Made by a program: the position numbers and the translations under genes. Source: Pseudomonadota bacterium (GTDB lineage: Bacteria > Desulfobacterota > Desulfobulbia > Desulfobulbales > Desulfocapsaceae). Taken from it: a DNA stretch of 64,000 nucleotides. Below are positions 27,377-36,103 of the stretch, in pieces (position 1 is the stretch's first letter; each line of letters opens with the position of its first letter). The notes under the pieces are model-generated. The model saw nothing but the letters and a program-made list of their open reading frames with translations, made no database searches and was not told the DNA's origin. The stretch spans positions 80,042-144,041 of the forward strand of contig JAHJNL010000031.1 of assembly GCA_018820855.1 (NCBI GenBank), written 5' to 3'.

Positions 27377-28397
27377 TCAGCTGGGCCTGGTTTTTGATAA
27401 CAGGTATCTTCACCATTCTATCCCCACTCCGTCGTCAGAAAATCCAGAACGAGTACGCAGTCTGTATAACCACCTGCAACAACAGAACAAGACCTCTCTC
27501 AGGCATATTGCCCCTCGAGAAGCGCTCAATAGTGAAATATGCATGGCTCATTCGCCGTTCTATGTGAAACAGTTGAGAGAGCACGTTGTAAAGGCTGACC
27601 CTTACTCATATGATCGCGACACCTATCTGATGGAAGACAGCCTTCCCACAGCCCGACTGGCTGCAGGCGGTTGTTTCAATCTCGCAGATACGATTATGGC
27701 AGGAGAGCTTGATTATGGGTTTGCCCTGGTTCGTCCACCAGGTCATCATGCCACAGGGGGGCGAGGTATGGGGTTCTGTATCTTTAACAATATTGCTCTG
27801 ACGGCTGAATACCTGCGTCGACAGCACGGCCTTCGACGTATCCTGATCCTCGATTTTGATGTTCACCATGCCAATGGTACCCAGGAAATATTTTACGATA
27901 CCAATGAAGTCCTGGTCTGCTCCATCCACCAGAGTGGTATCTTTCCCTTCAGCGGCTTCCCAGAAGAATTGGGGAGCGAGGAAGGGCTGGGCTATACGGT
28001 CAATATTCCAGTTCATGCACAGTTTGGTGATTCTGAATACACCTATCTTCTCGGTCGCTTGCTGCAGGGCCTGGTGGAACAATATCTGCCCCAGTTTATC
28101 CTGGTCTCGGCGGGTTTTGATGGTCATATCGATGATACAATCAGTGGTACGCTCCTCAGTACCGAATGGTTTGGCCTGATCACCCATATTCTGCGGCGTC
28201 ATGCCTCTGAGAGTAGCGAAAACCACCTGCTTTACATCATGGAAGGAGGCTACAACCCCATTTCCCTCGAGGCTTCGGTACTCTCAACCATTGATGCCCT
28301 GACTCAGAAAGAATTTATCTGTCCCGGAATATTTCCCACCCCACGGGCGGATAAGATTCTGCACAGCCACCCACTCCACCGATACTGGACAATTTAG
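27369..28397 (+). CDS. Histone-deacetylase-superfamily (AcuC-like) deacetylase
   Basis: A zinc-dependent deacylase of 342 residues. Active-site elements are complete: RPPGHHATGGRGMGFC with the catalytic His pair, LDFDVHHANGT with zinc ligands Asp and His, GFDGH with the third ligand Asp, and EGGYN near the C-terminus. Substrate may be an acetyl-lysine protein, acetylpolyamine or another amide. Translationally coupled to the acetyltransferase by an 8-base overlap, so the two probably write and erase the same mark. A strong terminator follows at 28489. Confidence 0.92.
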   Translation: MSSQLGLVFDNRYLHHSIPTPSSENPERVRSLYNHLQQQNKTSLRHIAPREALNSEICMAHSPFYVKQLREHVVKADPYSYDRDTYLMEDSLPTARLAAGGCFNLADTIMAGELDYGFALVRPPGHHATGGRGMGFCIFNNIALTAEYLRRQHGLRRILILDFDVHHANGTQEIFYDTNEVLVCSIHQSGIFPFSGFPEELGSEEGLGYTVNIPVHAQFGDSEYTYLLGRLLQGLVEQYLPQFILVSAGFDGHIDDTISGTLLSTEWFGLITHILRRHASESSENHLLYIMEGGYNPISLEASVLSTIDALTQKEFICPGIFPTPRADKILHSHPLHRYWTI

Positions 28398-28488
28398 CAT
28401 CGTTATCGTGTAAACTCTCACTTGCTCGTTGTGAAAAAATGGAGCTGGAAAGAGTGTACTGTACCGTTTTGGAACGGGTAATAATGCA

Positions 28489-28523
28489 GGCAACCTGTTC
28501 CTGTACTCCAAGAACAGGTTGCC
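28489..28523 (+). terminator. Intrinsic terminator after deacetylase gene
   Basis: A perfect 12-bp stem (GGCAACCTGTTC and its complement) with an 11-base loop, followed by TTGTATT. It lies between the convergent deacetylase gene and the beta-propeller pseudogene. Confidence 0.8.
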
Positions 28524-28541
28524 TTGTATTGCCCTCTGTGC

Positions 28542-29295
28542 TCACGGTACAGACTTGCCGATCGTGGCCGGTATGAACATCGGCCATGGGAAGGATGAGC
28601 CGCTTAATTTATGGATGAAGATATCATCATTTCCTGCACTGGTCAGATTGAACGATTCTGTTCCCGGGTCGAAATCGACTGTGCCAAGAAAATAGCCGGT
28701 GGTATACACGTTCCCTGAATTATCTACGGTGATACCCTTTCCATATTCGTCTGACGTTCTCCCCATGGACCTGGCCCAGATAAAGTTACCGTTGCTGGAA
28801 AGTTTGCTGATAAATATATCGTTTACGCCTGCGCTGGTCAGGTCTGAGGTTCCTGTTCCCGGGTCGAAATCGACAGTTCCTTGGAAGAAGCCGCTGGTGT
28901 AGACGTTGCCGAAACTGTCTACGGATATGGCATATCCGTTTTCATTTGACGGGCCATGAAGGGACTTGGCCCAGACAAAGTTGCCGTTGCTGGAAAGTTT
29001 GCTGATAAAAATATCGTTTGTCGTTCCCGAACCGGCCAGGTTGACAACTCCTGTTCCCGGGTCAAAGTCGACAGTGCCGTTAAAGAAGCCTGTGGTGTAG
29101 ACATTTCCAGAAGCGTCTATGGATACACTCTGTCCACGATCGCTTTCCTTCCCACCGATGGCATTCGACCAGATAAAATCACCATCGCCGGCATGAACAG
29201 GTGTGACAGAGGGTAGGGTGGAGAGAGCAAGAAGAAATAATAGCAGTATGTTGAATGCCTCGAATGGAGTTGACTGGCTTGGGATACGTTTGCAT
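28542..29295 (-). pseudogene. Frameshifted secreted SBBP beta-propeller protein
   Basis: A continuous frame of about 240 codons encodes a signal peptide core (NILLLFLLALS ... VTPVHA). Three SBBP-type repeats follow, of the kind VDNSGNVYTTGYF-GTVDFDPGT ... DIFISKLSSNGNFVWA. The frame has no usable start: going upstream it meets TAA with no ATG, GTG or TTG. A perfect AGGAGGTG ribosome site with ATG at 29295 sits just ahead, but in the neighbouring frame, which stops after 39 codons. One extra base in the first dozen codons would explain this. The C-terminus also looks shortened. Function was probably extracellular or adhesive. Confidence 0.75.
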
Positions 29296-29540
29296 TAATT
29301 CACCTCCTGAAATTTAGAGCAGTTTTGGTGGAGCAAAACTGTCATTATTCTTAGCAAGGTCAACCTTTGCGGTGCAATTTTTAAGAACTTGCCACGGGCA
29401 ATAGCAATTGCTGGTTGAGTCCCTTGCTCCCTGACGTTCTCTGTTCAGCGACAGACAATAGAGAGTATTCACAAAAGAACTTCCCATATGCGGGAGCTAC
29501 GTTAAGTTTTATATCCGGAACTGATGGCTATCGGTGGAGA

Positions 29541-29640
29541 TAAAAAAAGCCGGACTCCCTTTTTTCAAGGCAGCCCGGCTATCTCATGAAAGACCCGTGG
29601 TTTTCCGTCCCTGTTTCACAACAGGTTTGGCTTTATCTTT
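29541..29640 (-). promoter_or_regulatory. c-di-GMP-I (GEMM) riboswitch with terminator
   Basis: Read on the minus strand, the RNA has the GEMM-I core in order: GCCAAACC, a GAAA-type loop hairpin (TGTTGTGAAACA), GGGACGGAAAACC, then ACGGGTCTTT and AGATAGCCGGGCTGCC. This matches the V. cholerae Vc2 aptamer layout, and the position equivalent to Vc2 G20 appears to be G, favouring c-di-GMP over cGAMP. The aptamer 3' strand AGCCGG can instead pair with CCGGCT, followed by seven T, giving an intrinsic terminator at 29541-29580. It controls the beta-propeller gene about 250 bases downstream. Confidence 0.75.
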
Positions 29641-29929
29641 GATCTGTAAAGCTTATTCATATGGTAAAAGGAGAAATGAAAACAATCAAGGGCTACGATG
29701 TGGCACAGGTGTGGTCTGCTAAGTAATGCAGGGTATTGCGCCGGTAATAATATTTTCTCAATTTTTTTCTGGGGAAATAGTACTGTTTTTCATAGAAGAG
29801 ATAAAGGCAGAGGGCTATCGTTGCAATTAGGTAAGTATTAACTTGGAGTCAGGACTCGCACTATGAAAATGCGACAATTCTGAATCTGACTCTCCATTTC
29901 CACAGTCTTGACAGACACCACACAAGCCG

Positions 29930-30139
29930 ATGTTTACAGCCATTCAGCAAATCGCAGAACCAAGGATTGAAGAGGCCCTGAAATCCGGACGTGGGCAGGA
30001 GCTCAGTCACTGGAAGAATAAGCCCCTGCCCCTGCATGACGAAAATGGCCAATGTGCCGCCCCACTTGCGGATGGCCTACAGAATCCTGCGTAACGCAGG
30101 CTATGTCCCTGAAGAAGTTGACTTTCTTGCTGAGTATAT
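29930..30139 (+). pseudogene. DUF1992-family (DnaJ-C28-like) pseudogene
   Basis: The frame from ATG 29930 gives AIQQIAEPRIEEALKSGRGQ and NKPLPLHDEN. The homology then continues in the next frame with VPPHLRMAYRILRNAGYVPE. Together these match the DUF1992 pattern (iREA-GefdnLpGkGkPL ... h-RMAYkiLkNAG-vPpEve). The shift falls in an AAAA run near 30040, and the C-terminal third is missing. No ribosome site is apparent. The rest of 29641-29929 shows only a 14-codon open frame (29676 on) behind AAGGAG, which I do not call. Confidence 0.65.
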
Positions 30140-30158
30140 AACTTTCTGTTTTTGTATA

Positions 30159-32447
30159 TTATTTTTTGTTATCTATGAATTGAAGCAGCTGTTGACCAAT
30201 TGGGTTGTCCGGAGTTACGGTTATCATCTGTTTTGCAATGTCTCTGGCTTGAGATAATTTACCCTTTGCAAGATAGAACTGAGCGATTGCCTGTAAGTAG
30301 TTCATGTTGCCGGGATCAAGTGCAATGGTTCGTTTCAGGGCTCTTTCCGCCTCGTTGTCCTGATGAAGAAAGGCAAGGAGCTGGCCGAGATTATAATGTG
30401 CTCTGGCATTTTCCGGCATGTCGGCCGCCGCCTTGGCCAGATGTTTTGCCGCTTCTTCATATTGTCTCTGTTCAGAGAGGAGAAGACCGAGGGAATAGTG
30501 GACATCGGCCAGGTCAGGGTTTACGGCCAGTGCTTTGCGTAACTGTTCTTCAGCAAGGTTGTTTTTTCCCTGTCTGTTATAGAGGATAGCGAGATTGGTC
30601 CGGGCTGTGTGAAAATCAGGATCAATGGCAACCGCTTTTGTGAAATGCTCCTCTGCGTTATCCAGTTGTCCCTGGTAGCTGGCAAGTGTGCCAAGATTGA
30701 GTCTGGATGCAGCAAAATCGGCAGAATAAAGTGAAGTCTCCCTGAATTCCTCCAAGGTCCTGGTAAATGGAGCTTGCCATCGTTTATCAAGCTGCTCAGC
30801 AGGGATACGTGTCAGTGCTCTGGCTGCCTCTATCCGCACCCCTTTTATTGGATCGTCAAGGAGTGGTCCAACCATCTGTATTGTCTTTTCGGGAGAAAGG
30901 TGAGGCAAGTTTATGAGTGCAGTCCTCCTGATAATGGCCTCATCGCTCTCCAGGGCCTGTCGGAATGCAGCAATGACTTCATCGCCCTGGTACCTGCCCA
31001 GCAGGGAGATGGCTGTTGCCCGGACAAGGGTGGACGCCAGGTTGTCGGAGATAATACGGAGCAACTCCTCCCTGGCTTGTGGCTTGCCTGCGCGGGCAGC
31101 GCTGAAGGGACTTCCGTAGTGGTACTTTTTCTTGCTGCCGTACCATTTCCTGGTGTATTCGGCAGACCATTCATTCGTCTTGTCACCATGACACCGGTTG
31201 CAGGCATTAGGCGTGCCCAGTTCAATACTAAGATCCGGGCGTGGAATACGAATGGAGTGGTCTGGGCGGTAATCGTTACCCATATATATCCGGCCAGGCA
31301 TGTGACACTGGATACACTGTGCACCGGTGCCTACTGCAAAAAGGACTTCTCCCTCAACGGTTCGGACAGGTTCTCCTTCCATGCCCTCATTTTTATGAAA
31401 ATGGTGATCTTTAGTGTCATAAAGAGAGGCCTGGTGGCATTGCAGGCAGAGAGCATTTCCTTCCTGGTGCAGCTTGATTGTATGGACATTATGGCAGTCA
31501 GAACAGCGTACGTCGTTTGCGTACATTTTGGCTTGTAGAAAGGAACCGTATACATACACTTCGTCAAGAATCTGGCCGTCAGCGTGATACAATCCCTCCT
31601 CCAGCAATCTTGGCATCTCGGTGTCAAGGAGGTCCTGCGGCAGATGAGCATAGTCTCCCAGCATTGAGCGTCTGGAATGGCATGGCGCACAGAGATCTAC
31701 CTGCTGTTGGTTATTTATTGCAGACGTCTGTACCAGCAGAGCGTCGTTATCTGCTGGACGTGCCATTTCCGGTAATTCGGCCCAGGCCAGATGTTTGGAG
31801 CCGGGTCCGTGACAGGCCTCGCAGCCCACACTGATTTCTGCCCATTTTGTTTCATAGGTGTCCGTGTCGGGTTTATAGCTTTTTTGCAGTTCGGTGGAAT
31901 GACAGTCCGCACACATGGAGTTCCAATTCTGGCCCTGGTTGGTCCAGTAGATCCATTCTGCAGGGTCGAGATCAAGATCCGGATAGAGGTGGAACCATTT
32001 TTTCTTCACTGCGTCCCAGGCAATGGGCAGGCACTGTAATCGGCCTCCCGGGAAAGGGATCAGGTACTGCTGTAAGGGATACCAGCCAAAGGTGTGGGTG
32101 ATTTCAAATTCTGCCATCTCGCCTTTGGGTCCGCGTGTGTACACAAAAAAACGGTTATCCTTACGATAAAAACGGGATTCAATTCCGTGTTTTTCAAAAA
32201 TCACGTCGTTGAAGTTGCCGAGTACCGTTTCTTCACTGGCAACAGTCATGGACTTGGCATGATGTGATCCCTGCCACTCTTCATATGCCTTTTTATGACA
32301 TTTGGCACAGGCCTCACTGCCGATAAATCCTGCTGCTTGAACTTCTTCCTGTGTGGCCTGTCTGTTCTTTTGCTTAAGCACGTATAGGGGGAGAGAAAGG
32401 ACAATGATCAGTGTGGCAATCACGCCGGTAGTCTTCCAGTATTGCAT
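30159..32447 (-). CDS. Octaheme c-type cytochrome with HEAT and TPR repeats
   Basis: A 762-residue electron-transfer protein. An N-terminal membrane anchor (about 7-25) is followed by eight CxxCH motifs: CAKCH, CADCH, CEACH, CAPCH, CSDCH, CLQCH, CIQCH and CNRCH. HEAT-like repeats (about 430-540) and four to five TPR units (about 560-750) complete the C-terminal half. Hemes and TPRs should lie outside the inner membrane. It is the last gene of cyt b-Rieske-cytochrome and starts 4 bases after Rieske. It probably takes the place of cytochrome c1/f, receiving electrons from the Rieske protein. Confidence 0.92.
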   Translation of the reverse strand: MQYWKTTGVIATLIIVLSLPLYVLKQKNRQATQEEVQAAGFIGSEACAKCHKKAYEEWQGSHHAKSMTVASEETVLGNFNDVIFEKHGIESRFYRKDNRFFVYTRGPKGEMAEFEITHTFGWYPLQQYLIPFPGGRLQCLPIAWDAVKKKWFHLYPDLDLDPAEWIYWTNQGQNWNSMCADCHSTELQKSYKPDTDTYETKWAEISVGCEACHGPGSKHLAWAELPEMARPADNDALLVQTSAINNQQQVDLCAPCHSRRSMLGDYAHLPQDLLDTEMPRLLEEGLYHADGQILDEVYVYGSFLQAKMYANDVRCSDCHNVHTIKLHQEGNALCLQCHQASLYDTKDHHFHKNEGMEGEPVRTVEGEVLFAVGTGAQCIQCHMPGRIYMGNDYRPDHSIRIPRPDLSIELGTPNACNRCHGDKTNEWSAEYTRKWYGSKKKYHYGSPFSAARAGKPQAREELLRIISDNLASTLVRATAISLLGRYQGDEVIAAFRQALESDEAIIRRTALINLPHLSPEKTIQMVGPLLDDPIKGVRIEAARALTRIPAEQLDKRWQAPFTRTLEEFRETSLYSADFAASRLNLGTLASYQGQLDNAEEHFTKAVAIDPDFHTARTNLAILYNRQGKNNLAEEQLRKALAVNPDLADVHYSLGLLLSEQRQYEEAAKHLAKAAADMPENARAHYNLGQLLAFLHQDNEAERALKRTIALDPGNMNYLQAIAQFYLAKGKLSQARDIAKQMITVTPDNPIGQQLLQFIDNKK

Positions 32448-32451
32448 TGGC

Positions 32452-32955
32452 TTACCTGCGCTCCTGCAGAAAGACCAGTTGCTCAGCAGTATAGGTGGAT
32501 CGTTTTATGGGGCTGCTGATATCGATCATGACCATGTCCTGCTGAAAACTGATGGGAAAGAGATCCAGGGCCCTTGGCGCTTGGGCCTTGAGGACATTGC
32601 CGGTGATGTCAAAGATAGAAGCATGGCAGGGACATTCAAATTGCTTGCGCTCGGCGATCCACGGAACTGCACAGCCAAGGTGAGTGCACTTTCTGGAAAT
32701 GGCCAGAAAGCCGCCATTGTCGAGGCGAGCAAGGTAGAGGTGCCCTTTGCCGATGAGCGTGACAGATCCTGGTGGAAAGTCAGTCGCCACTCCGGCCTGA
32801 AGGAGTTGTGGGGTGTGTTGCTCCACTTGTTTTCTGCCAGAGATAAAAAAGAAAGCCGCCCCTGCTAACATTTGCAGTAGTGCGGCAATTCCTAAGCCGA
32901 TCCATATTCTGGAGAGAACGTTGCGGCGGGCAGGAGAGAAGGCTTTTTTTACCAT
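32452..32955 (-). CDS. Rieske iron-sulfur protein
   Basis: High-potential [2Fe-2S] subunit of a quinol-oxidising bc-type complex, about 167 residues. One N-terminal membrane anchor (about 18-40) precedes the Rieske fold with ligands in CTHLGC and CPCHAS, including the disulfide cysteines. ATG 32955 is preferred; a GTG two codons earlier is possible. The gene overlaps the end of the cytochrome b gene by several bases, so the two are coupled. The order cytochrome b then Rieske is the reverse of most bc1/b6f operons. Confidence 0.93.
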   Translation of the reverse strand: MVKKAFSPARRNVLSRIWIGLGIAALLQMLAGAAFFFISGRKQVEQHTPQLLQAGVATDFPPGSVTLIGKGHLYLARLDNGGFLAISRKCTHLGCAVPWIAERKQFECPCHASIFDITGNVLKAQAPRALDLFPISFQQDMVMIDISSPIKRSTYTAEQLVFLQERR

Positions 32956-33992
32956 GGCCACACCAATTTCATACCCGCTCCCCGGAACCAGATGCCCGTG
33001 ATTGTCAGGAGCAACAGGGAGCCGGTTCCTGCAATAAACAGTGTCTTGAGTAAGGCGCCGGGTTTGCCTGCCTTGCTCTTGCTAAAAGGGAGGAAAATAA
33101 GAAAAATTGCCATGGATAGAGGAAGTACACAGACTGCAAAGAGTGGATGCACATGGAGCAGGAGTTCCTGTGCTCCTACAAAATACCAGGGGGCTTTGAC
33201 ATTTGCCGGAGTCAGTTCAGGATTGGCCATGTCGCCCAACGGGGCATTAACAACCATGGAAAAAAGAAGAAGAACACAGGTCACCACTGCCGCAAAAGCC
33301 ATCTCTCGAACCAACAGATCAGGGACAACCGTGACAGATTTTTGCTTAGCCGCATTGGCTGCCTGTTCGTTAGCGGGAAGGAGGATCCCCCCTGCTCTGC
33401 GTACAAACCAGAAATGATAGGCCATAAGCAGAAAAAGAGAAACCGGAACCAGGCTGGTATGGATGAAATAAAATAACTGGAGTGTTGCCGTTCCAATTTC
33501 CTGGCCGCCTTGCATCATTTCCTGCAAAGAGATACCGATGAAGGGAATATAGCCAAGCATGGAAGTCGCAATGGTGACAGCCCAGTAGGAAAGTTGATCC
33601 CAAGGCAACAGGTAACCGCTGAAATTGGCCATCAAGATGAGCACACCAAGGCTCAGGCCGACCAGCCAGTTGCGATGTCTGGGAGGATAGAAGGCCCCAT
33701 GCAAAAATACACGCAGCAGATGGAGAAACACCACTACAACCAGAGCGTGACCGGTCCAGTGATGCATGTTGCGTACAAGCTGACCTAGGAAAACAGAATG
33801 TTGAATATGTTGAATCGATTCGTAGGCTTTCACTGGTAGGGGGGTATAGAAAAAGCCCAGCAGCAACCCGCTTATCAGTTGCTGTGTAACCATAAGGGCG
33901 GCCATACCGCCAAGGCCCCAGGTGAGGGTAAGGCGCAAAGCGCTTTCAGGTACACGCCGGGGGCGAAAGTGAAAGAGAAGATTTTTGCTCAA
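32949..33992 (-). CDS. Cytochrome b (bc/b6f-like, menaquinol type)
   Basis: Membrane subunit of 347 residues for quinol oxidation. Helix B carries NMHHWTGHALVVVVFLHLLR and helix D FYFIHTSLVPVSLFLLMAYH, supplying the bis-His ligands of two b hemes. The Qo-site PEWY motif reads KAPWYFVGAQELL, so the Glu is replaced, as in some menaquinol-dependent complexes. At 347 residues it is a fused b6-subunit-IV-like chain shorter than mitochondrial cytochrome b. First gene of its operon; its promoter lies in 33993-34110. Confidence 0.92.
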   Translation of the reverse strand: MSKNLLFHFRPRRVPESALRLTLTWGLGGMAALMVTQQLISGLLLGFFYTPLPVKAYESIQHIQHSVFLGQLVRNMHHWTGHALVVVVFLHLLRVFLHGAFYPPRHRNWLVGLSLGVLILMANFSGYLLPWDQLSYWAVTIATSMLGYIPFIGISLQEMMQGGQEIGTATLQLFYFIHTSLVPVSLFLLMAYHFWFVRRAGGILLPANEQAANAAKQKSVTVVPDLLVREMAFAAVVTCVLLLFSMVVNAPLGDMANPELTPANVKAPWYFVGAQELLLHVHPLFAVCVLPLSMAIFLIFLPFSKSKAGKPGALLKTLFIAGTGSLLLLTITGIWFRGAGMKLVWPW

Positions 33993-34112
33993 TGGGAACT
34001 CACGTATGGTGTACGGAACAAGTTTTGATCTTACATAGTGCGCTTATTTGCTGCTAAAGGCTGAAAAAACGGCAAACAGAATATAACAGTGACCAGGTTA
34101 TAATTACACAAC

Positions 34113-34132
34113 ATTCTGGATCTAACCAGAAT
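34113..34132 (-). terminator. Hairpin between TPM lipoprotein and cytochrome operon
   Basis: ATTCTGG/CCAGAAT arms with a 6-base loop, flanked by AT-rich TATAATT/AATTATA arms that extend the pairing. It is placed after the minus-strand lipoprotein gene. A perfect palindrome AGATTGTACAATCT lies next to it at 34138-34151 and may be part of the same structure or an operator. Confidence 0.5.
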
Positions 34133-34156
34133 AATTATAGATTGTACAATCTCCTT

Positions 34157-35188
34157 TTACTTGTGGGGGTAGCCGTTCCTGTCAAACCTGAGGTCTGTAA
34201 AGGCGAAGGAATAGGAATGGTCTTCCCTGAAGTGGTACTGGTTTTTCTGGTTAAAGCCGATTGCCTGCTGCATCGTTTTCAGATCTAAGCGCCATTTTCC
34301 TCCTTCTTCTGTAAAAAACCAGGGATGGCATTGTCGTTCTTGTACCGGATAACGGATCACAGCCAGCCGCTCTTCGTGGTTATAGAAGATTTGAGACGGA
34401 TAGGCACTGCAGCGTTGGATACCTTTTGCTGCGTTGCGCATTTGTACAGGGGTTACGGTCCATTCTCTGAGCATGGTTCTGGTTGCATCTGAAAAAATTT
34501 CCAGTTCCGGGTCTTTGTTGCCGGCGGCCATGGCTGCCTGATAAGCCAGAAGGGTTTCCCTGGGATCCTCGCCCGGGTGGATTTTTTCTGATGGCAAGAT
34601 TGGTGAGGAGGGTGGGGTGGTTGTTGGCTTGCCGATCCCGGCCTCTGCAGTGGCTCCGCCTCCTGTGGACAGGGCAATGAGTGGGGGAGTTTGAAAGCCT
34701 TTGCCCAGAGATGCATCACGGGCGCGTTCATAGATCATTTCGCTGGCAGCTAACACCCCGTCTTGAATACGCTGTTCCTGAAAAAAGTAAACCATGTGTT
34801 GTTGCTGGATATATCCGCTGAAGGCATCCGTGTAGATTCCTTCGAGGTCGCCGGATATCTCCAGGCGAGTCAGGTCGCTGCCGCTGTCAATGAGGAGGAG
34901 GATTATTCTCCCCTGTCTGCTTAATGTTGTGGTGGCAAGTTCCTCCATGAGGCTGTTGGCGCGAAGGTTGAATGCTTCACGATCTGCGTTGCTATCTTCC
35001 AGAATGAGACGAAAATCAATGTCATGGTCCTGAAGGAGAGCCGTATGGTAGTGTTGAAGAGAGTTTTGTTCTTGCTGACTGAGGATTCCAGCTCTGTCTA
35101 TCACTGTTTGCGTTCTCTTGCTGTCAGAATTGCTGCATCCCGTTAGAAAGAGGAGGAGAAGAAAAAGGGGCAAGAAAAGAATTTTCAT
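34157..35188 (-). CDS. TPM-domain lipoprotein
   Basis: A 343-residue lipoprotein; start chosen at 35188 because it gives a clean lipoprotein signal (KILFLPLFLLLLFLTGCSNS). A TPM domain (PF04536-like) spans about 30-155: TVIDRAGILSQQEQNSLQHY, DIDFRLILEDSN and GRIILLLIDSGSDLTRLEISGDLEGIYTD. The Pro/Ser-rich linker (about 185-205) leads to a unique C-terminal domain. TPM proteins have been linked to photosystem repair phosphatases and to membrane-complex assembly; the role here is unknown. It stands between the rubrerythrin gene and the cytochrome b operon, all on the minus strand. Confidence 0.8.
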   Translation of the reverse strand: MKILFLPLFLLLLFLTGCSNSDSKRTQTVIDRAGILSQQEQNSLQHYHTALLQDHDIDFRLILEDSNADREAFNLRANSLMEELATTTLSRQGRIILLLIDSGSDLTRLEISGDLEGIYTDAFSGYIQQQHMVYFFQEQRIQDGVLAASEMIYERARDASLGKGFQTPPLIALSTGGGATAEAGIGKPTTTPPSSPILPSEKIHPGEDPRETLLAYQAAMAAGNKDPELEIFSDATRTMLREWTVTPVQMRNAAKGIQRCSAYPSQIFYNHEERLAVIRYPVQERQCHPWFFTEEGGKWRLDLKTMQQAIGFNQKNQYHFREDHSYSFAFTDLRFDRNGYPHK

Positions 35189-35389
35189 AACGAGATGCCT
35201 TGAGAGATGGGTGTGCAATAAACAGAAGGTTCGAAGTCTTTGTTGACTCATTATTCTGGGGTTTGCATCGTTTGAGTCGAGTGTTTGCTGTTTCCTGAAT
35301 TATTTTAAGGGAAAAGGAGAGCGATGTAAAGTGCAGTGGTGTGGAAAGGAGGAGTTTACAAGGGGTGTTGAGGAAAGGGGCTAAAGCAG

Positions 35390-35425
35390 AAAAAGCCCGT
35401 CAGCGGAGGCGCTGACGGGCTTTTT
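35390..35425 (-). terminator. Strong bidirectional intrinsic terminator
   Basis: An 11-bp GC stem (GCCCGTCAGCG with its complement, loop GAGG) extended by A5/T5, so T-tracts exist on both strands. It ends the rubrerythrin transcript 22 bases after the stop. Confidence 0.93.
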
Positions 35426-35446
35426 GAATGGTATACGACTGCTGTT

Positions 35447-36022
35447 TTACCAATTCTCAGCAAGCATTTCAAAATGGGCCTGAGCATGGTCACAGGCCGG
35501 ACAGGCCTCGGGAGCATCCTTACCTGTATGGAGGTAACCGCAGTTGCGGCAGCGCCAGGTTGTCTTCTCATCACGCTTGAAGACACGCCCTGCCTCAATA
35601 TTGGCTTTAAGCTCTACATAGCGTTTTTCATGCTGTTTTTCGGCCACGGCAATGGCCATGAAAATAACGGCTATATTCGTAAATCCTTCCTCGCGTGCCG
35701 TTTTGGCAAAACCAGGATACATTACTGTATGCTCATAATTCTCACCGCCGGCAGCCTCAGTCAGGTTCTCAACTGTGGTGCCGATGACGCCTGCCGGAAA
35801 GGTAGCGGTAATCTCCACTTCGCCCCCTTCCAGCAGTTTGAAGAGGCGCTTGGCGTGCTCTTTTTCCTGCTCTGCTGTTTCTGTAAAAATATCGGATATT
35901 TGTACGTAGCCTTCCTTTTTGGCCATGGAGGCAAAATAGGTGTAACGATTACGGGCCTGGGACTCGCCGCAAAAGGCGGTGAGGATGTTTTTTTCGGTCT
36001 GGGTACCTTTGAGTGATGGCAT
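35447..36022 (-). CDS. rbr: Rubrerythrin
   Basis: Non-heme di-iron peroxidase that reduces H2O2 in anaerobes. The ferritin-like domain carries the Glu/His ligands in [29 protein letters not shown] and [10 protein letters not shown]. The C-terminal rubredoxin domain has [10 protein letters not shown] and [11 protein letters not shown]. At 191 residues it is canonical. It is the distal member of the minus-strand PerR-catalase-ankyrin-rubrerythrin stretch and ends at a strong terminator. Probably PerR-regulated, though I saw no box directly in front. Confidence 0.97.
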   Translation of the reverse strand: MPSLKGTQTEKNILTAFCGESQARNRYTYFASMAKKEGYVQISDIFTETAEQEKEHAKRLFKLLEGGEVEITATFPAGVIGTTVENLTEAAGGENYEHTVMYPGFAKTAREEGFTNIAVIFMAIAVAEKQHEKRYVELKANIEAGRVFKRDEKTTWRCRNCGYLHTGKDAPEACPACDHAQAHFEMLAENW

Positions 36023-36103
36023 AGTGTTATCCTTTTAGCTGTTGAAGTTAACTGTCTGACGTATCATTGTTTGGGGATCATATTTTCAATTCTATTTCAT
36101 GTT

